Assembly (NCBI GenBank): GCA_033296685.1
Contig: MU854341.1
Location: forward strand, 1 to 64,000
From: Parachaetomium inaequale
Lineage: Eukaryota > Ascomycota > Sordariomycetes > Sordariales > Chaetomiaceae
Length of the DNA stretch: 64,000 bases
Reading direction: 5' to 3'
Positions 32,344-41,199 of this stretch are shown here, piece after piece (position 1 is the first letter of the stretch; the number at the start of each line of letters is the position of its first letter). Both the position numbers and the translations under genes were made by a program. The notes under the pieces were generated by a model. That model had not been told where the DNA came from, did no database searches, and saw only the letters and a list, made by a program, of their open reading frames with translations.

Positions 32344-34914
32344 CTATACCACCCCAAGTCCGACTCCCAACCCCTGACCCCCCTTCCCATACCCACGCCC
32401 CCTTTCCGCCGATGGTCGCGGCGACGGTCCGTTATCCCTCCCCCTTGAGCGAAAACTCCCCCTCGGACTATCGCCTCTGGCAATCCGAGCCGCCTGAGGA
32501 GGGCCAGGGCTGCCCCGCGGACTAACCCCCCGTCTGGGAACAGACCTCCCTCGATCGCCAGAGCCCGGCATAGTCCCACTCCGCGCCCCCGGCCTGGGGC
32601 TCTCCCTCCCCAACATGCTCGGGCCCACTCCCTGCCCGGGCTGGGGACTCGCCCTTCTACCAGGACTCTGAGCACCCAACGCCCCCAATCCCAAACCACC
32701 ACCCACCCCTTCCATCGCCGCCAACGACGGCGAACCAAACCCCCCCGCCGCAGTAGAAGTAGCAGTAGTACCAGCAGCCGGCGCCGACCCCATCCTCCCC
32801 CTAAAACCATAAACACCACCAACACCACCACCACCCACATCCCCAACCCCCAACCCCAAAGACCCAGACCCAAACCCACGAGGAACCGACCCATACCCAG
32901 CCACCGAAGAAGAAAAAGAAGAAGAAGAAAAGGGAGAAGAAACCCCCAAAACCCGCCCCCCATCCCCCATCACCCGAATCGACCCCTTCAGCCTCTGCTT
33001 CCCCCTCTCTTCTCCAAGAGTGAGACTGGTAGTGAGCTGTGCCATGCCAACCGTGCTCTTGTTCAGCAACCTTGCCGCGGCGTGGGCGGCGTGGGCGAGG
33101 TCGTTTTTTGTGCGCGCTGCGAGGGCGGAGAGGGAGGGTTTTTCTTTGAGGTTTTGCGCTCTTGTTCCTTTTCCTGGTACAGCGGTTGCTAGGGCTGGGG
33201 AGGGGGAGGAGGATTGGGAATGGGATGGTCCCGGGCTGGGGGTGTACAAGTGGTGGTGGCGGTGATGCCGGCGGGGTATACGGTGGTGGATGTGAAGCGG
33301 GGAGGATGCCCCTTGCTGGGGGGTGTTGTTCGGCACGCGGGTTGGCGGTGTCATTGTCGGGGAGGTGGATGACGTGCGGTGGAAGAGGTTGGCTATGATA
33401 CCGCCGCCGCTGTTGAGGTTGCGGCTGCGGCGGCGGCGATGGCGGGTGGTCTCCTTGGTGTTTGACGCGCTGATGTCGCTGGCGATGGAGATGGGGATGG
33501 AGCCGCCTGTGTCTGGGGTGCCCGTGGTGTTGGGGTTGGTGTCGGAGTCGGAGTCGGAGCCGTGGCTGAATTTGCTAGGGGGTCGTTGGTATCCGGGCGG
33601 AGAAGGGGAGGCTGAGTGCTGCGCGTGGAGGCGGCCAAAGGTGCTGGCGCTTACTGCCCGATGGGTGCCTGGTTGCAAGTTGGACGGTCGCCAGACGGTG
33701 TGAAGTCGCTCAGTGCTGTTTGAAGGGCGGGTGTCGGGGGAGAGTTCCGGCTGGCGGTAACGGCGCTCCCGGAGTGGCATAGGAGCGAGCCGTATGCCCC
33801 CGGAGCTGTGGTGAGTGTCGGCGCTGCTTGCTCTGTCCGCCCAGAGGACCTGTTGGGCAGCAAGCTGCGCTTGCCAACTTCTCGTTGCTTGCCGCGCTGT
33901 TCGTGAGTCCCCCTGTGCCATTTCCTTCATCGATTCATGGTACGGATCCGAGCCGGGTTCGTCGCTAGAAGTATCTCCCCCGGGGCTGGCACGTTCGCTC
34001 TCAGACCGAGGTAGCAAAACGGGCTGGGGCGAATGCCCACTATATCTGGCCGATCTTAACAGCTCCCCTTCAGGACTGCTCGATCTAGGGGCCTTCGTCA
34101 CACGCAGAGGGCTCGGGAGGGCGGATGCGGATGAGCCCGTTCTGTGTCGCTCGGGATGGTCGACGCTGAAATACCCCCCTGCCTGCTCCGAGGAGCGACC
34201 CCAACCGTAGCCCTCTGCATTGCCATCGATCGCAGACACAGCAGTGCTTTCCTCGGGGCTGAAGTCGCTACCGGTGTTGCTCATGGGAGAGACTTCGCCG
34301 TGGACCTGTATCTTGTGCTCCCGCTGAATCCGCCTCTGCTGCTCGATCTCCTCGGACGGGACCCCAAGGCCCGTGACCCGCTGGACCTTCTTCTCGGAAT
34401 TGTGGCCGGTCGGGGTCGTCTGCCGATAAGTTGGGGCGTTCTCGAGGCCCGATATTCTCTGCACCTTTGAGATTGACGCTTTCTGCTGCGGCTGCGGGGA
34501 GCTGAGCGTCTCCAACCCGCCTCTCGGGACGTCTGCCGTGTTGACCTTGAGCTCCTCCCTCTTCTGGCTCCTGTCTGTATGTCTGTCTGCGGTGTAGACA
34601 ATCTCAGCGCGTCCGTTATCTGATGTAGCCTCCCTGCATAACATGAGATGGATACTACCCTCATCGGGGGTGACCACGGGCTCGGGCGTGGCCAGGATGT
34701 CGTCCACCTCCTTGCTGAAGGCGGACACGCCAGAATTTCTCTTGAGCGACTCCGGCCGCACCGGCGGCCATGGTGGCAGCTGCGGCAGCGCTCTGTTCTC
34801 GTACCTCTCCACCTCTCTGCGCGGCGGCGGCGAAAGCGGGTGGTAGGCGGGCGTGTCTGTCCCTGACCACCCCAGCGTCGAGCTGGAGACGTCGGGGCTC
34901 CGCGGCAGAGACAT
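32344..34914 (-). CDS. Large intrinsically disordered protein, unknown function
   Basis: Single open frame of 856 residues. No catalytic domain is visible. The composition is Ser, Pro, Gly and Arg throughout. The N-terminal third has a more ordered segment (about residues 60-190: SKEVDDILATPEPVVTPDE, SIHLMLCREATS) with a repeated element, KVQRISGL at 149-156 and KVQRVTGL at 175-182. A second element, HAAHAAARLLNKSTVGMAQLT, precedes a Gly/Ser-rich tail ending in an SPRPxxRS-type Arg/Ser/Pro region. Long poly-Ser and SP/TP sites suggest phosphorylation. The length of the frame and its GC-rich third positions support real coding despite the low complexity. The ATG at 34914 sits 8 bp from a four-copy 20-bp repeat. 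No function is assigned. Confidence 0.75.
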   Translation of the reverse strand: MSLPRSPDVSSSTLGWSGTDTPAYHPLSPPPRREVERYENRALPQLPPWPPVRPESLKRNSGVSAFSKEVDDILATPEPVVTPDEGSIHLMLCREATSDNGRAEIVYTADRHTDRSQKREELKVNTADVPRGGLETLSSPQPQQKASISKVQRISGLENAPTYRQTTPTGHNSEKKVQRVTGLGVPSEEIEQQRRIQREHKIQVHGEVSPMSNTGSDFSPEESTAVSAIDGNAEGYGWGRSSEQAGGYFSVDHPERHRTGSSASALPSPLRVTKAPRSSSPEGELLRSARYSGHSPQPVLLPRSESERASPGGDTSSDEPGSDPYHESMKEMAQGDSRTARQATRSWQAQLAAQQVLWADRASSADTHHSSGGIRLAPMPLRERRYRQPELSPDTRPSNSTERLHTVWRPSNLQPGTHRAVSASTFGRLHAQHSASPSPPGYQRPPSKFSHGSDSDSDTNPNTTGTPDTGGSIPISIASDISASNTKETTRHRRRRSRNLNSGGGIIANLFHRTSSTSPTMTPPTRVPNNTPQQGASSPLHIHHRIPRRHHRHHHLYTPSPGPSHSQSSSPSPALATAVPGKGTRAQNLKEKPSLSALAARTKNDLAHAAHAAARLLNKSTVGMAQLTTSLTLGEERGKQRLKGSIRVMGDGGRVLGVSSPFSSSSFSSSVAGYGSVPRGFGSGSLGLGVGDVGGGGVGGVYGFRGRMGSAPAAGTTATSTAAGGFGSPSLAAMEGVGGGLGLGALGAQSPGRRASPQPGQGVGPSMLGRESPRPGARSGTMPGSGDRGRSVPRRGVSPRGSPGPPQAARIARGDSPRGSFRSRGRDNGPSPRPSAERGRGYGKGGQGLGVGLGVV

Positions 34915-34921
34915 GCTGAGT

Positions 34922-35001
34922 TACTGAGGGACGTGGTAGCGTACTGAGGGACGTGGTAGCGTACTGAGGGACGTGGTAGCGTACTGAAGGACGTGGTAGC
35001 G
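34922..35001. repeat. Four-copy 20-bp tandem repeat just upstream of the 856-residue ORF
   Basis: Four head-to-tail copies of TACTGAGGGACGTGGTAGCG (one base differs in the last copy) occupy positions -8 to -87 relative to the minus-strand ATG. Each copy contains CACGTC on the gene's sense strand. The near-identity of the copies implies recent expansion. Confidence 0.97.
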
Positions 35002-35569
35002 TTTGGAGTCGTCAAGCCGTCTGGGGATTTCACTTGAGGAGGCCAGGCGAGAAGGGTGTGCCGACTGAACGACTCAGGTTGGGCAGTCTCGAATAACTAT
35101 CCATATTGACAAAGGCTTCGCTTTGGTTAGGAGACAGACAAAGCGATCCTCGATGACGCTCCGGACCGATTTCGCGCTTTGTGTTGCTCTGCATCGCCGT
35201 CGCCTCCCGTCACGAGACAACGTGCTCCTTTGTCCAGGCCTACCGCAGACAAAACGCGGCCCTGAGACTCGACAACGAACCATTGTCCAAGTGGCGGTTG
35301 GTACGGAATCACTGTCCTCGGACATGGCGAGGCATCGGCGCTCGCTACCGAGTGCTTAGATCGGTATTGAGGATACTGTGAATGAAAGCCGTTGTGTATT
35401 CTACGGCAACAGGATTAGTCTACAGTGAATAGATGATAAGGAAATCAGTTTTCATACCTATGTCAGCAGTGTCTTAACGCCCTCTAATGCCCACAGATGC
35501 CACTGTAATATATAGACAGGCCTCTCCAAAATGCCACGCAACACCGCCGGACCAACGCCTGAAAGACCC
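35002..35569. other. Intergenic region
   Basis: About 570 bp between the repeat and the ERD1 stop. It holds the distal promoter of the 856-residue ORF and the ERD1 3' UTR. No gene is recognised. Confidence 0.4.
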
Positions 35570-36793
35570 TCAGTCCTCATCCTCGTACTTGTTTCCCTGA
35601 TAACCCCCCAGCAACACCATGTCATCCAACCCCAACCCCGTCGAAGAATTCCGAACCCACTCCGTCTCGACCCGGAAGAAGATCCACACCCAGCGCCTGA
35701 ACACCTCCAAGGACTGGATGAGGAAGATGGAGCTCTCAAAATCGCTGATGCGGTCCATCCGCGCGCTGAGCTTGATCATCCACGTACACCGCAGCACCAG
35801 ATCCAGCACAATCACCGCATAGTAGACCCCCGGCTTGTGCACCAGCAGCGTCCGCCTTAGCCCAAACGGATGCTCGGGCGAGTCGCGGTCCCTCGAGAAG
35901 AGCGTCAGGTCCCAATCCTTGGCGACATCCCAGTAGAAACTGTAGAGGGAGTTGAGCAGACAGGCAGCCACCCACGCCCGGTACAGACCAGGCGAGCCAT
36001 CCTTCTGGTTCCGCAGCATGGCGCCCAGCACAAGCACCGGAAACGCAGTCGAGTACTTGGCCGCGTTGGCGAGGTGCTGCCCGCCCCAGCCGGTGGCCTC
36101 CTTGTACGGCGCCTTGCGCACGCGGCCAAACTCGATCAGGCACTGGCGCAGGCGGATGGCGCTCGGCACGGCCATGATGAGCGGCACGAGCACGGCGCCG
36201 CCGCAGCCGCGGTCGGGCCGGGCCGTGGCGGAGCCGTCGCGCCCGCCAAAGAAGAACATGCACAGGCAGACGAAGAGGTCGGCGAGGATCTTGGCGTAGC
36301 TCGTGAGCACGTCGGCGAGGAGAATGTCGCCGAACTTGCCGTCCTTGGCCTCGGCCAGGCCGCCGACGCTGACGCGGCGGAGCGTCCACAGCAGGCGGCT
36401 GCGGCCCGTGTGCGAGACGGAGAGGCGGCGGAGCGGGATGGAGAAGAGGGCGGCCAGGACGAGCAGGTTGGTCATGGGCAGCCAGTCGTAGTCGATGACG
36501 CGCTGCGGGTCGCGGCGGGTGAGGACCCAGAAGGCGAGGATGGAGGCGGCCGAGGTCAGCGAGAGGAAGGAGGCGAGGCGGTAGGTCGAGTGGTGGTGCG
36601 TGATCTGGGACGAGTGCGAGCGGCCCGGGTAGCGGATCAGGGCGGGCACGTCGATGTGGCGGAGGTGCAGGAAGTGCAGGTTGAGGCCCCATCCCCAGAC
36701 GGCCAGGATGACGATAAAGGCAATGCGGTAGGGCAGGGGAAAGGTCAGGCTGAAGGAGTCGAGCTGGTGCTCGACTGCAGGATCACCGTCCAT
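35570..36793 (-). CDS. ERD1: EXS-domain multipass protein ERD1
   Basis: Single exon, 407 residues. ERD1 is a Golgi membrane protein needed for retention of ER-resident proteins and for glycosyltransferase recycling and phosphate handling in yeast. Evidence: an N-terminal TM (RIAFIVILAVWGWGLNLHFLHL), several further hydrophobic helices (LASFLSLTSAASILAFWVL, MTNLLVLAALFSIPL, ILADLFVCLCMFFF), then the EXS signature with LPSAIRLRQCLIEFGR-like sequence (here VPSAIRLRQCLIEF), HLANAAKYSTAFPVLVLGAM, NSLYSFYWDVAKDWDL and a C-terminal EVFRRWVWIFFRVETEW. Length and motif order match fungal ERD1; XPR1/SYG1 proteins would have an N-terminal SPX domain, which is absent. Divergent from PEX10. Confidence 0.93.
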   Translation of the reverse strand: MDGDPAVEHQLDSFSLTFPLPYRIAFIVILAVWGWGLNLHFLHLRHIDVPALIRYPGRSHSSQITHHHSTYRLASFLSLTSAASILAFWVLTRRDPQRVIDYDWLPMTNLLVLAALFSIPLRRLSVSHTGRSRLLWTLRRVSVGGLAEAKDGKFGDILLADVLTSYAKILADLFVCLCMFFFGGRDGSATARPDRGCGGAVLVPLIMAVPSAIRLRQCLIEFGRVRKAPYKEATGWGGQHLANAAKYSTAFPVLVLGAMLRNQKDGSPGLYRAWVAACLLNSLYSFYWDVAKDWDLTLFSRDRDSPEHPFGLRRTLLVHKPGVYYAVIVLDLVLRCTWMIKLSARMDRISDFESSIFLIQSLEVFRRWVWIFFRVETEWVRNSSTGLGLDDMVLLGGYQGNKYEDED

Positions 36794-37304
36794 TGTGCCG
36801 TGGTGTTGGGGCCGCCAGCGTCATCGGAGACGCTGTCGGCGATACGGGCGCGATGAGGAACGAGCGTGTCGGGCGCTGTCAAGCACTCAGTGTCAAGACA
36901 CAAATCGAGAGCAAACGTGTTCGAGGTCGAGGTCGAGGTCGAAGTGGAATTTGGAATTACGTCCTTGTCGCGTGGCCCCTGTATTTTCCCCTGTGAAATA
37001 AAATTGGGGGCCTCGAGGGAACGACGTCAGGCCCACGCTTGGCCCATCCTAGCCCAAAGCGGCACCCCTGCCGCCTGCAAGCGCCTCACAGATCCCTGCA
37101 GTCCATGACCCGAGCTCCGAGGTCCAGCCTGCTTGCAGCTGCCAGTGCCGAGCATCTTCACGGGCCGAACCTCGACTTCTGCGCCGGTCGCAACAACAAC
37201 GCAACAACAACACCCACCCGCATCAGGAACGATCGCGCAGACTGCTATGTAATCGACAACAAACCACAACACCCATCTCCGAATTACCCACTCCCAACCT
37301 CGAC
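36794..37304. promoter_or_regulatory. Divergent promoter region ERD1 / PEX10
   Basis: 510 bp. It includes a 6-bp tandem repeat of GAGGTC (about 36921-36944) near the ERD1 side. No other structure is seen. Confidence 0.45.
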
Positions 37305-38561
37305 ATGGCCTCCCAACCGCCGCCGTCGCGTCCCCCTCCGCGCCTCACATCCTCGCCCTACCCCTTCGCCGCCGCGCCAGACATCATCCGCGCCCAACAG
37401 AAAGACGCCTACTTCCAGGGCGTCCTGACCAACCAGCTCAGTGACCTGCACCGCCGCCTGCGCGGCGCCCGCTCCGCCCACGCCTGGGCCGCCGAAACCC
37501 GCACCTTCGCCGACGCCCTCTACCTCTGCCTGACCACCCTCCTCGGCAACCGCACCCTCGGCGAAGAGTACTGCGACCTGGTGCAGGTCGAGGCCCCCAT
37601 ACCGCCCCAACCATCACCACATCCCATAAAAGAAGACGACCCCGTAACCCCCGGCGGCAGCGGCCCGCTCCTCCCCTCCCTGCCCCTCCGCGCAGGCTAC
37701 ATCACAACCTCAATCCTCCTCCCCTACCTCGCCTCCCGCACCCTCCCCTCTCTGCGCTCAGCCCTGCGCAAACGCCTCCAATCCCGCCTAGCAACCCTCA
37801 CGCGCCGCGACGACGACAACAAGCCAACCCGCCGACCCAGCACCGAGCTCCGCGTCGTGCGCTACCTGCTAGCACACCTCACCCCCCTAACCAGCGGCGC
37901 ACACTTCCACGCGGTAACACTCGCAGTCTTTTATTTCACGGGCGCGTACTACTCGCTATCGAAGCGCATCTGGGGGCTGCGGTACGTTTTTACACGGCGG
38001 GTTGAAGATCAAGCCGGGGGTTCGGGCATGGGGGGGGCGAGGGCCGGGTATGAAGTGCTCGGGGTGCTATTGGTCGTGCAGATGCTTGTGAGGGGGTGGT
38101 TGCATGTGCGGGAGCAGCTAGCTTCGGCTACGCAGGTTGCTGAGGGGGGGGAAGATGATGAGTTCCGGGAGAGGATTGCCTTTGGCCCCGGGGCGAGCGT
38201 GGAGGTGTCGATGGACGAGCACGCGTTTGCGAGTAATAACGAGCTGCTTGGCGGTGGTGGCAGTTCGTCGTCACAGAGGAGTCTGGGCGAGATTGGCGCC
38301 ATGGCGCATACGCCCGTGCCCAAGGCCGGGCGGGCGCGGTATGATCTGGGCGCTGGCGAGGCCGTCATGGGGTGGATCAAGGGGGCCCAGCAGCGGAAGT
38401 GCACGCTCTGCCTGGAGGAGCTGAAGGACCCGGCCGCGACGCAGTGCGGCCATGTTTTCTGCTGGGCGTGTATTGGGGATTGGGTGAGGGAGAAGCCGGA
38501 GTGTCCGCTGTGTAGGCGGGAGGCGATGGTGCAGCATATCTTGCCTTTGCGGTTTGCGTAG
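37305..38561 (+). CDS. PEX10: Peroxisome biogenesis RING E3 ligase PEX10
   Basis: Single exon, 418 residues. PEX10 forms the peroxisomal ubiquitin-ligase channel with PEX2 and PEX12 that recycles the import receptor PEX5. Evidence: the N-terminal Pex2/Pex12 helical domain (APDIIRAQQKDAYFQGVLTNQL, LYLCLTTLLGNRTLGEEYCDLV), hydrophobic segments (GYITTSILLPYLASRTL; HAVTLAVFYFTGAYYSLSKRIWGLRYVF), and a C-terminal C3HC4 RING (CTLCLEELKDPAATQCGHVFCWACIGDW, then CPLCRR; about residues 365-405) ending PLRFA. An inserted Gly/Ser-rich loop (about 270-350) separates the membrane region from the RING. The start is the first ATG of the frame and gives the usual Pro-rich fungal N-terminus. Confidence 0.95.
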   Translation: MASQPPPSRPPPRLTSSPYPFAAAPDIIRAQQKDAYFQGVLTNQLSDLHRRLRGARSAHAWAAETRTFADALYLCLTTLLGNRTLGEEYCDLVQVEAPIPPQPSPHPIKEDDPVTPGGSGPLLPSLPLRAGYITTSILLPYLASRTLPSLRSALRKRLQSRLATLTRRDDDNKPTRRPSTELRVVRYLLAHLTPLTSGAHFHAVTLAVFYFTGAYYSLSKRIWGLRYVFTRRVEDQAGGSGMGGARAGYEVLGVLLVVQMLVRGWLHVREQLASATQVAEGGEDDEFRERIAFGPGASVEVSMDEHAFASNNELLGGGGSSSSQRSLGEIGAMAHTPVPKAGRARYDLGAGEAVMGWIKGAQQRKCTLCLEELKDPAATQCGHVFCWACIGDWVREKPECPLCRREAMVQHILPLRFA

Positions 38562-39370
38562 AGCGGAATTACGAGGAGATTGTACGTAATGTAGAAGCCA
38601 TGTCCGGCTTGCTGGTACGATGACGAATAGAGACATCGGAGCTCGGGAGCAGAATCATCTCAAGAGCGAGGGATGGAGCGCCTCCCCCTATATTTACATA
38701 GCAACCCACGCACGATGACAGAAACCAAAGCTTCACTCAGCCCACCTGATGAAAACCAAAGTTGAATTGAACGACCCAGTTGTACCATTCCTGCCCTCAG
38801 ACAGATCGTAGTGTACAATACAATCAACACACCAGACGTTCACCCAAGTCGCTCCCAAGCCACCCAAGGAAACAAACGCCCATGTAAACCAGCCATCGAC
38901 GGTAGCCTTCCAAGGCATGAGCCCAGGTACAGCGACAATTACCTCCAAGCAACCTTACAAACCAAAAAAGAGACAAGTCCACCCATGTCAAAACATCCTC
39001 CAAACTCCATTCCCAAGGAACAGAGCCGAGGAGGCGAGAGAAGCAGAATCAAAAAAACCCCGTTGTCAAATGAAAGTACGAGCGTACAAACGTCAGGGTG
39101 AGTCTGCGACTTTGCACCCCGAAAAGAAAAGAAACCAAAGCCAAAGCCAAAACAAACAAAGCTCGTGCCCACATATGCCCACATGCCCAGACACGACGAC
39201 AAAGGTATCATGAGAAGGAAAAAGGAAGAACAAAAAGACATGCCACATGCCGTCATTAAACTCCCACCCAATGTATTCCCCCTCTCCCCCTTACCCCTGA
39301 GAATGCCCCGCCCCTCCCATAATGCACATGCCACACACCCTTTTTCATCACCCACCGACGACGCAATGAC
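38562..39370. other. Convergent intergenic region PEX10 / LYAR
   Basis: 810 bp of 3' UTRs, A-rich on the plus strand (38990-39240). No gene. Confidence 0.4.
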
Positions 39371-41199
39371 TCAATCGTCGATACTAAACAGCACAATCTC
39401 CCCGCGCTCATTCTTCCTCATCCGCAACGACCGCCACAGCTCCTTCTCCTCCATCAGCTTGCTCACAGGCACTCCCGACGCACCCCTCTCGCGGTGGTAG
39501 CGCTTCAGCGCCTTGTTGATGCTGCACCCGCGCTCGCTCTCGGGGCCCTTGTTCACAAAGCTGAGGAAGTGCTCGGCCCGCGGCTTGTACACGACCATGG
39601 TGCCGTTCTCCTCCTTGCCGTCCTTGGAAGTGGGCCGGAACTCGAGGAGTTTCTGCTCCTTGGGCGCCTCGAGGGCCTTGGTGGCGCGCTTCTTCTTTGA
39701 TTTGGACGGAGTCGAGCTGGACTTTGTCTTTGTGCGCTTCTTGGTGGAGGACTTGGGCTTGGACCCGGCGGAGATCATGGCCATCAGGCTGTTGCCCAGC
39801 GTCTCTGTCCGGCCGGATTTGTGGTGCTTCGACTTGGTCTTCTTGAGCGGGCTGGCGGGTGTCTCGGCGACGTCACCGCCAGAGTAGTCCGGCGACGGCG
39901 GGAAGACGGTGGGTCTGGACATCAGCCGGTTCATACCGCCCGTCAGCCCGGAGTGCAGCACCGGCGGCGCATCCGTCATGATGTGGTCCGTCTCGATGTG
40001 CAACCTCTTCCGCTTCTTGTCCTTCTTGGCATCCCTCTCGCCGTCCTTCACCTTCCTCCGCGCGGCCTTGGGTGCCGGTGTCTCGAAGTGGGTTGGTACG
40101 GGGCCGTTGCCGTATTGGACCATGGTGCCGGGTTCTTCAAGAACCTCATCCAAACCATTGGCCTCGGGGTCAAAGCGAACCAGCTGTGTGTCCTCGCTCA
40201 GCTGGATGGGCGCAGTAGCCGGCAGGGAAACGTGGGAAGCGGTTGGTGTGGGGTTGGCGACAAGGAAGTCGAACACATTGACTTGCGCGTCGATGTCAAC
40301 GGCCGAGGGAGGAGTGGGAGCCTCCGGGAGGGGGTCCACAACGGATTGATCGTCATCATCGCTGCGCTGTTCGTAGTCACGCCAGGACTCGTAGTCCTCA
40401 GCAACATCTTCGACATACGCTGCTTGGGCCATGGCGGTCGGATTTGAGTTGTTCGTGTTGTGGGCGGGAGCCGGCGCAGGTTGGTCCTTGCCCTTCTTTT
40501 CGCGGTAGAGGGCTCCTTGGTATTTCTGCGCTTCAGTCATGCAACTCTAATTGTTTGTCAGTGGGACGAGCACTTAAACACTGACAACGAATCTGTCCTA
40601 CCGTATGCGAGCGGTACTCTGTGCCCGGGAAGTACACCATGCAATCGATGCAGGTGAAGGTGGCGCCGCGACAGCGGTTTCTGTGCGGGTCGAGCTTCTT
40701 TTTGGTCAAGACGTCGCCGCACGACTAAGTAGAGATGCAAGAACAGACGTTAGATGCTACCCAATGCAACACAATGGTCTTCTGGAGTGGCCAGATGATA
40801 TGGCGAGGCTGTTCTCGTGGCGACATTCAAGTGAGGAAACAGGGAGAGTGACAGGAGACTCGAAGAAGGGAGGATCAGCTTGATCAGACGGGAAGGGTGT
40901 GCGGGACGGAGGGGTGGTGTGCCGGGGTGTGACCTGTCGGCCGTGACCCGGGGGTGTAGGTGTGTGTGTGATGTCAGTTAAGATTGACCTCCGGGAAGGT
41001 CATGGGGGGTGCGGACAGCCCACCGGGCGGCCAAGGAGGGGTGGAGGGGGTAATTGATGGAATTGAGGCGCGGACGCCCAAGAAAGCGCTTGTCTCTGAT
41101 AAAATGCCCTGGGGCCTGTCCATACCAGAGAAGGAAAGCCTTCCCCCGATGGCATAATGGAATAAAGGAATCACCCACCTCGCACGAGAAGGAAACCAT
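39371..41199 (-). CDS. LYAR-type C2HC zinc-finger nucleolar protein
   Basis: Exons 41199-41179, 40724-40602 and 40546-39371 give 439 residues. The N-terminal 60 residues rebuild the LYAR finger across both introns: MVSFSCESCGDVLTKKK, HRNRCRGATFTCIDCMVYFPGTEY and SHTSCMTEAQKYQG. The Cys and His ligands are all present. The remainder is disordered, acidic in the middle (EDYESWRDYEQRSDDDD) and Lys-rich later (KSKKKRATK, KKRTKTKSSST), as expected for a nucleolar protein. A short C-terminal conserved block contains INKALKRYHRERG and ELWRSLRMRKNERGEIVLF. Animal LYAR acts in ribosome biogenesis and transcription; the fungal role is inferred. The first exon has only seven codons and the first intron is 454 nt, unusually long for this window, but no other ATG gives the family's MVSF/MVFF start. 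Confidence 0.88.
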
